DNA of 64,000 nt from Streptomyces sp. RKAG293 (GTDB lineage Bacteria > Actinomycetota > Actinomycetes > Streptomycetales > Streptomycetaceae), in NCBI RefSeq assembly GCF_023701745.1, contig NZ_JAJOZB010000001.1, positions 5,803,501 to 5,867,500 of the forward strand. Reading direction: 5' to 3'. Below, piece by piece: positions 58,116-64,000 of this stretch. Both the position numbers and the translations under genes were made by a program. Each line of letters opens with the position of its first letter. Position 1 is the first letter of the stretch. The notes under the pieces are model-generated. The model ran no database searches and was not told where the DNA came from. It worked only from the letters and a program-made list of their open reading frames with translations.

Positions 58116-58565
58116 ATGGCACCGACGCACGCTGACGCGCAGAACCCGATCCGGCTCCTGGAGATCCGTGACACGCCCCTGTCCGTGGACGAGGTCTTCG
58201 CGGCCGTCGGGCACGAGGCGGCGGGGGGCACGGCGCTGTTCGTCGGGACCGTACGCGACCACGACGGCGGTTCCGGTGCCGCGGTGACGGCGCTCGGCTA
58301 CTCCTCGCATCCCACCGCGGAAGCGGAGATGCGGCGGATCGCCGAGAAGATCGCCGCGGAGTTCCCGGTCCGGGCGCTCGCCGCCGTCCACCGTGTGGGT
58401 GACCTCCAAGTGGGCGATTTGGCGGTGGTCGTGGCAGTCTCGTGTCCGCACCGCGGCGAGGCGTTCGAGGCCTGCCGGCGGCTGATCGACGAGCTCAAGG
58501 CCGAGGTCCCGATCTGGAAGCACCAGACCTTCGCGGACGGCCAGGAAGAGTGGGTCGGCGCGTAG
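58116..58565 (+). CDS. moaE: molybdopterin synthase catalytic subunit MoaE
   Basis: A 149-aa MoaE: FVGTVRDHDGG near 43, then an SCPHRGEAFEACRRLIDELKAEVPIWK block containing the catalytic Lys residues, and the terminal GQEEWVGA. It transfers sulfur from MoaD thiocarboxylate to precursor Z in molybdenum-cofactor synthesis; MoaD itself is not in the window, though moeZ (20182) is. Start ATG 58116 follows from the -10-like element; ATG 58107 is the alternative. Confidence 0.92.
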   Translation: MAPTHADAQNPIRLLEIRDTPLSVDEVFAAVGHEAAGGTALFVGTVRDHDGGSGAAVTALGYSSHPTAEAEMRRIAEKIAAEFPVRALAAVHRVGDLQVGDLAVVVAVSCPHRGEAFEACRRLIDELKAEVPIWKHQTFADGQEEWVGA

Positions 58566-58631
58566 CGCCGTCCGGCAGGGGTGGTGGTCGGGCGACGGGA
58601 GGGCGGGTCGGCGCGTAGCGCCGTCCGGCAG
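58552..58631 (+). repeat. 27-bp exact direct repeat around the moaE stop
   Basis: An identical 27-nt sequence at 58552-58578 (containing the moaE stop) and 58605-58631, spaced 53 nt start to start; probably a small local duplication. Confidence 0.85.
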
Positions 58632-58735
58632 CCTCTCCGGTTGCGTAACTCCCCACCCGCCCCGACCGTTGTCCTACTGGGTAGCTAATCTGCTCATAGG
58701 TCCATAATTGGCGTACGCGGGGTCGGGAGTACTTC

Positions 58736-58894
58736 ATGGCAGCGCTCGCTTGGTTGCTCATTCCGCTTGTGGCCGTGCTCGTTGCCACCGTCTGGGGCAG
58801 CTGGGCAGCGCGAACGCGTGCCACCGGGGACGGCTCCTCGCTGGCGGACTACGAGCGCTTCCGTGAGGCGATGCAGAAGTCGCATTCCGGTTAG
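58736..58894 (+). CDS. small single-pass membrane protein
   Basis: A 52-aa protein: one transmembrane helix (AWLLIPLVAVLVATVWGSW, about 4-23) followed by a polar tail with SLADYERFREAMQK. ATG 58736 has GGGAG 5 nt before TTC-ATG. Codon bias is that of real genes. Similar short proteins occur next to the PDZ/S16 protease gene in Streptomyces; function unknown. The preceding gap 58632-58735 contains TTGTCC and TA-rich candidates for a promoter, none convincing. Confidence 0.7.
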   Translation: MAALAWLLIPLVAVLVATVWGSWAARTRATGDGSSLADYERFREAMQKSHSG

Positions 58895-58958
58895 CGGCAC
58901 CGCGGACGCCCCCGCCGCTGCGGACCGGCCCAGCGGGCCGTTTGTCGGACCGGTCCCG

Positions 58959-58964
58959 TACATT
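58959..58964 (+). promoter_or_regulatory. -10-like hexamer TACATT
   Basis: TACATT, 6 nt before ATG 58971. Confidence 0.5.
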
Positions 58965-58970
58965 CGTGGC

Positions 58971-60047
58971 ATGCCACGCCGCACCGCGACGCTGATCGCC
59001 TCGACCCTGACGCTGATAGCGCTGTTGTGCGTCGCCCTTCTGACGCCGGCGCCGTACGCCGAGATGTCACCCGGGCCGACCGTCAACACCCTCGGCGATC
59101 ACGGGGGTGAACCGGTCCTGCAGATTTCCGGGCACCAGACCTATCCGACGACCGGTCATCTCAACATGACCACCGTCCGGGTGACCGGTGCGGACTACCG
59201 GATGAACCTGGTGGAGGCCGTGGTCGGCTGGATCGGCCATGACGAGAAGGTCGTCGAGCACGACACCCTCTACCCGCAGGGCCAGACGGCCGAGCAGGCC
59301 GATCAGCAGAACGCCGAGGAGTTCACCCAGTCCCAGGACAGTGCCAAGGTCTCGGCGCTCAAGAAGCTGAACATCGCGGTCTCCTCCCGCGTCATCGTCG
59401 GCGCGGTCGTGAAGGGCAGCGCCTCCGAGGGCAAGCTGCACGCCGGCGACGTGATCAAGGCCGTGGACGGCACCGAGGTGAAGCAGCCCGGCGATGTCGC
59501 CAAGCTCGTCACCAAGCACCAGCCGGGCGAGAACGTCATCTTCACCGTCATCCCGGAGGAGGCGGCCAAGAAGAAGGACGGCGCGACGAAGGAGGTCGTG
59601 GTCACCACCCGGAAGTCGGCCGACGACGGCAAGGCGCGGGCGGTCGTCGGTATCCAGGCCGGTGTCGAGCACCTCTTCCCGTTCAGCATCGACATCAAGC
59701 TCGCCGATGTCGGCGGCCCGAGCGCGGGCCTGATGTTCGCCCTCGGCATCGTCGACAAGCTCACCCCGGGCGACATGACCGGTGGGAAGTTCGTGGCCGG
59801 CACCGGCACGATCGACGACAGCGGCAAGGTGGGCCCGATCGGCGGCATCGGCCTCAAGACGATCGGGGCCCGCGGGCAGGGCGCGCAGTACTTCCTGACC
59901 CCGGCGGACAACTGCGCCGAGGCCGCCAAGGACATCCCCTCCGGCCTCACCCTCGTCAAGGTGAGCACGATCGACGACGCCCTGTCGGCCCTGGAGAACA
60001 TCAAGGCCGACAAGACGGACGCGCTGCCGAGCTGCTCGAAGAGCTGA
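58971..60047 (+). CDS. PDZ-domain S16 (Lon-like, YlbL-type) protease
   Basis: A 358-aa membrane-bound serine protease. N-terminal helix (TATLIASTLTLIALLCVALL) is an uncleaved signal anchor. A PDZ domain follows at about 125-215 (RVIVGAVVKGSASEGKLHAGDVIKAVDGTEV). The C-terminal Lon-type domain has the catalytic Ser in GGPSAGLMFALG and Lys in GGIGLKTIGA. It likely cleaves misfolded or membrane proteins outside the cytoplasm. ATG 58971 follows TACATT by 6 nt. The conserved neighbours PPA1309 and UPF0182 suggest a shared envelope role, as in mycobacteria. Confidence 0.9.
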   Translation: MPRRTATLIASTLTLIALLCVALLTPAPYAEMSPGPTVNTLGDHGGEPVLQISGHQTYPTTGHLNMTTVRVTGADYRMNLVEAVVGWIGHDEKVVEHDTLYPQGQTAEQADQQNAEEFTQSQDSAKVSALKKLNIAVSSRVIVGAVVKGSASEGKLHAGDVIKAVDGTEVKQPGDVAKLVTKHQPGENVIFTVIPEEAAKKKDGATKEVVVTTRKSADDGKARAVVGIQAGVEHLFPFSIDIKLADVGGPSAGLMFALGIVDKLTPGDMTGGKFVAGTGTIDDSGKVGPIGGIGLKTIGARGQGAQYFLTPADNCAEAAKDIPSGLTLVKVSTIDDALSALENIKADKTDALPSCSKS

Positions 60048-60108
60048 GAAGAGCTGAGCCGCGGGACGGGCGGGCCCGTCACGGACCTGCCCGGCCGCGC
60101 GCCCGTGC

Positions 60109-60663
60109 TCAGCTCTCGAAGGTGGCGGCCAGTGCCTCCGCCAGGCCCGGTACCAGGTCGGAGCCGGTCAGGACCTCGGTGGCGGTGTCCTTGGAGCGGA
60201 GCCTGATGGCCGACTCGCGGGCACCGTTGCGCAGCACGGCGACCGTCATCCGCACCTCCTGGCGCTCAGGGTGCTCGGCGACCCATTTCGCCAGCTTGGC
60301 GTCGTTCAGCCCCTCCGGGATCGCCGCCTCCGCGGACGGCGGCAGCATCAGCCGCTCCACCGTCATGGCGCAGCCGGCGATGACGTCCGGCCAGGCGATC
60401 GTGGCGAGGAACTCGTCCAGCGCCTTGCCCTCGGGCAGCTCGTCCTGCTCGACCGGGGTCAGCGCCCCGGCGTTCTTCTCCGCGAGCCCCAGCTGATCGG
60501 CCAGGCCCGGTTCCTGTGTACGCAGGCGTGCGGTGTCGACCAGGGCGAACAGCCGCGCGGGCCGGTCCCAGCCGAGACCGGACGCATATTCGTCGATCTC
60601 CAGTACGGCACGGGTCAGCGGGCTCGCCGCGAGAGGTGCTCCATCGGTCGCAATGTTGGACAT
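60109..60663 (-). CDS. PPA1309 family protein
   Basis: A 184-aa protein matching the actinobacterial PPA1309 family: SPLTRAVLEIDEYASGLGWDRPARLFALVDT, LDEFLATIAWPDVIAGCAMTVERLMLP and AIPEGLNDAKLAKWVAEHPERQEVRMTVAVLRNG are recognisable blocks. Soluble, function unknown. ATG 60663 is chosen because CAGGAT lies 7 nt upstream on the minus strand. Divergent from the UPF0182 gene. Confidence 0.87.
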   Translation of the reverse strand: MSNIATDGAPLAASPLTRAVLEIDEYASGLGWDRPARLFALVDTARLRTQEPGLADQLGLAEKNAGALTPVEQDELPEGKALDEFLATIAWPDVIAGCAMTVERLMLPPSAEAAIPEGLNDAKLAKWVAEHPERQEVRMTVAVLRNGARESAIRLRSKDTATEVLTGSDLVPGLAEALAATFES

Positions 60664-60670
60664 GGTCAAT

Positions 60671-60676
60671 ATCCTG
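60671..60676 (-). promoter_or_regulatory. -10-like hexamer CAGGAT (minus strand)
   Basis: CAGGAT on the minus strand, 7 nt before ATG 60663 of the PPA1309-family gene. Confidence 0.4.
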
Positions 60677-60782
60677 CCTGTTCCCAGGCCAAAATCGGGA
60701 ACCGAGTAAAGCGTGAGTAAGTTGCACCAGTGGGGGTCCGACCCGGGACGCCCGTAGACACCGAACTTTCGAGGTGCGCACC

Positions 60783-63656
60783 TTGGTATTCCAGATGCCG
60801 GATCGCGGCGGAGGTCCGACCGGGCCGCGGATCAGACTCGGCCGTCCGTCCCGGCGTACGCGGACGCTACTGATGACGCTTGGCGCGCTGATCGTGCTCG
60901 CCATCGCGTTCGTCATGTTCGCGGGCTTCTGGACGGACTGGCTCTGGTACCGCTCGGTCCATTATTCATCGGTCTTCACCACCACCCTGTGGACGAAGAT
61001 CGGCCTGTTCTTCACCTTCGGCCTGCTGATGGCCGCGGCTGTCGGCGTCAACATCTACCTGGCCCACCGGCTCCGGCCGCCGCTCAGCGCGATGTCGCTG
61101 GAGCAGCAGAGCCTGGACCGATACCGGATGGGTATCGCGCCCTACAAGAAGTGGGTGCTGCTCGCGGTCTGCGCCATGGTCGGCCTCATCGCGGGCGGCT
61201 CGGCGTCCGGCCAGTGGCGTACGTGGCTGCTGTACACGAACGCCACGCAGTTCGGCACGAAGGATCCGCAGTTCCACAAGGACGTGGCGTTCTACGCCTT
61301 CGACCTGCCCTGGTACCGCTTCCTGCTGAGCTTCGGCTTCGCGGCCGTGGTGCTCGGCCTGGTGGCGGCCGCGCTGGTGCACTACCTGTACGGCGGTCTG
61401 CGGATCACCTCGCCCGGCGGGCGGGCCACGGCGGCGGCCACCGGCCACCTGTCGGTGCTGCTGGGGATCTTCGTGTCGCTCAAGGCGGTCGCGTACTGGC
61501 TGGACCGGTACGGCCTCGCGGTGAAGTCGAGCGACTTCAAGGCCACCACCAGCTGGACCGGTCTGCGCTACGTGGACGCGAACGCGTATCTGCCGGCGAA
61601 GAACATCCTCTTCGCCATCGCGATCATCTGCGCGCTGCTGTTCTTCGCGACGCTGTGGCGGCGCACCTGGTCGCTGCCGATGATCGGCTTCGGTCTGATG
61701 GTGCTCTCCGCGATCCTGATCGGCGGGCTCTACCCGGCGATCGTGCAGAAGTTCCAGGTGCAGCCGAACGAGGCCGCCAAGGAAGCGCCGTACATCCAGA
61801 AGAACATCGACGCGACCCGCGAGGCGTACGGGATCGGCGGCAGCAAGGTCAGCCCGTACCCCGGGACCCCGACCACGCCGAACAAGGACATCCTGCGGGC
61901 CGACGCCAACACCACGGCGAGTGTGCGTCTGCTGGACCCGAACGTGGTCTCGCCGACCTTCCAGCAGCTGCAGCAGACCCGCGGCTACTACGCCTTCCCG
62001 TCCACGCTCGACGTCGACCGGTACACGACCGACAAGAAGGAGCAGGACACGGTCGTCGGCCTGCGCGAGCTGAACGTCAACGGCATCCCCGAGAACAACT
62101 GGATCAACGACCACTTCAAGTACACCCACGGGTACGGAATGGTCGCGGCCAAGGGGACGAACGCGCTGGCGGACGGCTCGCCGGACTTCACCGAGAAGGA
62201 CCTGCCGGCCACCGGCTCCCTCCCCGAGTACCAGCAGCGGATCTACTACGGCGAGCAGACCAAGCAGTACTCGATCGTCGGCGGCCCGACGAAGGAGATC
62301 GACTACACCGACAACAGCGGTGAGAAGGCGTACACCTACACCGGCAAGAGCGGGGTCGGGCTCGACAACCCGATCACGCGGGCCGCGTACGCGGTGAGCT
62401 TCGGTGAGCCGCAGATCCTGTACTCGGGGGCGATCGGCAAGGGCTCCAAGGTGCTCTACAACCGGACGCCGAAGGAGCGGGTCGAGGCCGTCGCGCCGTG
62501 GCTCACCATCGACGGCGACCCGTACCCGTCGGTCGTCGACGGCCATGTGAAGTGGATCGTGGACGCCTACACGACCACCAACGGCTATCCGTACGCCTCC
62601 CGCACCACGCTGGGGGACACCACGGCCGATTCGCTGACCGACGGCCAGCGCACGGTGCTCGCGCAGCAGAACCAGGTCAACTACATCCGGAACTCGGTCA
62701 AGGCGACCGTGGACGCGTACGACGGCACCGTCACCCTGTACCAGTGGGACGCCAAGGACCCGGTGCTGAAGACCTGGATGAAGGCCTTCCCCGGCACGGT
62801 CAAGGACAAGAGCGAGATCAGTCCCGACCTGATGGCGCACCTGCGGTACCCGCAGGACCTGTTCAAGGTGCAGCGGCAGCTGCTGACCCGTTACCACGTG
62901 ACCAAGGCGTCGACGTTCTACAGCGGCAGCGAGGTGTGGCAGGTCCCGGACGACCCGGCGGCGAAGACCGGCAAGTCGGTTCCGCCGTACTACCTGAGCC
63001 TGAAGATGCCGGACCAGAGCTCGCAGGCGTTCTCGCTGACGACCACGTTCACGCCCAACGGGCGCGACAACCTCAGCGCGTTCATGGCGGTCGACGCCGA
63101 TGCGACGAGCAAGGACTACGGCGCGATCAGACTGCTCCAACTGCCACCGAACACCACGGTGGACGGGCCCAAACAGGTGCAGAGCAAGCTCAACTCCGAC
63201 AACAAGGTCGCGCCACAGATCAACCTCCTCAAACGCGGGGGCGATTCGACGGTCGAGTACGGCAATCTGCTCACGGTGCCGCTGAACGGCGGCCTGCTGT
63301 ACGTGGAGCCGGTCTACGTCAGGGGCGCGGGCACCAACTACCCGCTGCTCAGGAAGGTTCTGGTGACCTATGGGAACCAGATCGGCTTCCAGGACACCCT
63401 TGAGGCGGCGCTGAACGAGGTGTTCAGCAGCGAAGGCGGCACCACCCAGCCACCACCGGCTACCGGGCAACCCACCAAGCCGGCACCCGATCCGACGGTC
63501 GCCGCGGCGCTCGCGGACGCCCAGAAGGCGTTCGACGCGGGCCAGGCGGCGCTGAAGGCCGGCGACTGGGCCAAGTACGGCCAGACGCAGAAGGATCTGG
63601 CCGCCGCACTCCAGAGGGCGGCGGAAGCGGAGCAGAAGACGGCAAAGAAGGGCTGA
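60783..63656 (+). CDS. UPF0182 family large membrane protein
   Basis: A ~957-aa integral membrane protein. About seven helices lie between residues 30 and 330 (TLLMTLGALIVLAIAFVMFAGFW; IGLFFTFGLLMAAAVGVNIYL and others), then a large ~550-residue extracytoplasmic domain and an Ala/Gln/Lys helical tail. Family motifs visible: WTDWLWYRS, ASGQWRTW, AYLPAKNILF, YPAIVQKFQVQPNE and NIDATREAYG. Function unknown; conserved in all Actinobacteria. Start is uncertain: TTG 60783 has GAGGTG 6 nt upstream; GTG 60774 and ATG 60795 are alternatives. Confidence 0.88.
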   Translation: MVFQMPDRGGGPTGPRIRLGRPSRRTRTLLMTLGALIVLAIAFVMFAGFWTDWLWYRSVHYSSVFTTTLWTKIGLFFTFGLLMAAAVGVNIYLAHRLRPPLSAMSLEQQSLDRYRMGIAPYKKWVLLAVCAMVGLIAGGSASGQWRTWLLYTNATQFGTKDPQFHKDVAFYAFDLPWYRFLLSFGFAAVVLGLVAAALVHYLYGGLRITSPGGRATAAATGHLSVLLGIFVSLKAVAYWLDRYGLAVKSSDFKATTSWTGLRYVDANAYLPAKNILFAIAIICALLFFATLWRRTWSLPMIGFGLMVLSAILIGGLYPAIVQKFQVQPNEAAKEAPYIQKNIDATREAYGIGGSKVSPYPGTPTTPNKDILRADANTTASVRLLDPNVVSPTFQQLQQTRGYYAFPSTLDVDRYTTDKKEQDTVVGLRELNVNGIPENNWINDHFKYTHGYGMVAAKGTNALADGSPDFTEKDLPATGSLPEYQQRIYYGEQTKQYSIVGGPTKEIDYTDNSGEKAYTYTGKSGVGLDNPITRAAYAVSFGEPQILYSGAIGKGSKVLYNRTPKERVEAVAPWLTIDGDPYPSVVDGHVKWIVDAYTTTNGYPYASRTTLGDTTADSLTDGQRTVLAQQNQVNYIRNSVKATVDAYDGTVTLYQWDAKDPVLKTWMKAFPGTVKDKSEISPDLMAHLRYPQDLFKVQRQLLTRYHVTKASTFYSGSEVWQVPDDPAAKTGKSVPPYYLSLKMPDQSSQAFSLTTTFTPNGRDNLSAFMAVDADATSKDYGAIRLLQLPPNTTVDGPKQVQSKLNSDNKVAPQINLLKRGGDSTVEYGNLLTVPLNGGLLYVEPVYVRGAGTNYPLLRKVLVTYGNQIGFQDTLEAALNEVFSSEGGTTQPPPATGQPTKPAPDPTVAAALADAQKAFDAGQAALKAGDWAKYGQTQKDLAAALQRAAEAEQKTAKKG

Positions 63657-63697
63657 TCAGACACACCGCGCGCCGTGGTACGGTTGGGACACAACGG

Positions 63698-63771
63698 CGC
63701 GGGGTGGAGCAGCTCGGTAGCTCGCTGGGCTCATAACCCAGAGGTCGCAGGTTCAAATCCTGTCCCCGCTA
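63698..63771 (+). tRNA. initiator tRNA-Met (CAU)
   Basis: A 74-nt cloverleaf without encoded CCA. Acceptor stem CGCGGGG pairs with CCCCGC except for the first base (C1 against U72), an initiator feature. The anticodon CAT is at 63732-63734, closed by three consecutive G-C pairs (GGG/CCC), also an initiator hallmark. GGTTCAAATCC forms the T arm. A weak TACGGT (63679-63684) 13 nt upstream could be its -10. Confidence 0.93.
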
Positions 63772-63776
63772 CTGCA

Positions 63777-63812
63777 GAAGAGGCTCGGAGTCAACAGACT
63801 CCGGGCCTCTTC
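63777..63812 (+). terminator. terminator after tRNA-fMet
   Basis: A 16-bp stem with one G-U pair and an AACA loop, 6 nt after the tRNA, followed by ACTTATTT. Confidence 0.8.
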
Positions 63813-63947
63813 ACTTATTTGGGGGACGCTCAGAGCTGTGCGTTTGGTAAGGCGTCAAGTCGGGAAGTCGACAAAACGCTGAAGTGACCAATTGGGTTGC
63901 GGTATACCAGGTGTACGGCGGTAACGGGTGGTGCGACGATGGACCTT

Positions 63948-64000
63948 ATGGGGGATGGTGCAAGACTGCTGAATACTCGTCAGATCCATGATCGCGGGTC
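63948..64000 (+). CDS. start of an unidentified gene (runs off the window)
   Basis: ATG 63948 (or in-frame ATG 63939) opens a frame reading MGDGARLLNTRQIHDRG to the window edge. No Shine-Dalgarno is obvious. The gap 63813-63938 contains the AT-richer stretch GGTATACC and TTGCGG but no clear promoter or gene. Too short to identify a family. Confidence 0.3.
   Translation, partial: MGDGARLLNTRQIHDRG

Noticed and set aside
63698..63812. Phage or element attachment site at the tRNA gene
   Set aside because: tRNA 3' ends are common att sites, but no repeat of the tRNA end or integrase is visible downstream in the 188 nt available.
1..64000. CRISPR arrays, insertion sequences, integrases or prophage genes
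   Set aside because: No repeat-spacer pattern, transposase motif, att-like duplication or integrase was found; tandem repeats seen are short, contiguous and inside or beside ordinary genes.

Overview
The window is strongly GC-rich, with near-universal G/C at third codon positions, frequent GTG starts and many 4-nt stop/start overlaps. The gene content is mycothiol-type mycoredoxin, WblC/WhiB7, AdnAB-type helicase-nucleases, DUF3152, DUF3107, UPF0182 and PPA1309. Together these point to a Streptomyces chromosome, in a core rather than a telomeric-arm region. I see no insertion sequence, integrase, prophage or CRISPR array.

From memory of gene order, the backbone matches a block conserved across Actinobacteria (M. 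tuberculosis about Rv3193c-Rv3211). 1-8530 holds a NYN protein end, a hydrolase, a DEAD-box RNA helicase, a MiaE-like ferritin-fold protein, DUF3107, a TetR regulator, an alpha/beta hydrolase and DUF3152. 8531-20071 is inserted between DUF3152 and moeZ. It starts with a promoter-driven 30-codon ORF, then a four-gene oligopeptide-type ABC importer, then four tightly packed genes (PelF-like glycosyltransferase, membrane protein, nucleotide-sugar epimerase-like protein, Spherulin-4/Sph3-like protein) that look like a polysaccharide pathway. 20182-31578 holds moeZ, secreted and lipoprotein genes, a phosphotransferase with a DUF7064-like partner, a VC0807-like membrane protein and a 967-aa flippase-like protein with a degenerate kinase domain. 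31668-50746 is a genome-maintenance and stress block: ATL, adnB, twin lipoproteins, adnA, an M20 dipeptidase, nudC, mrx1, uvrD2, wblC with its attenuator leader, an ABC1-family protein and a ThiF-like protein. 50969-64000 holds a DUF45 metallopeptidase, a TerD-AIM24 fusion with two more AIM24 genes, a Nudix hydrolase, a zincin, an SDR, moaE, an S16/PDZ protease, PPA1309, UPF0182, initiator tRNA-Met and the start of one more gene.

The most informative observations are these. (1) The wblC leader shows complete ribosome-mediated attenuator logic, with a leader ORF, a mutually exclusive antiterminator and a U-tailed terminator. (2) The PelF/epimerase/Spherulin-4 cluster is a candidate aminosugar-exopolysaccharide system whose hydrolase-like member lacks some expected acidic residues. 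(3) A very small ORF with a consensus promoter precedes the peptide importer. (4) Single-base frame breaks occur in short G or C runs of adnB and of the TerD-AIM24 gene. (5) Many genes carry a -10-like hexamer 6-7 nt before the start codon, suggesting leaderless transcripts.
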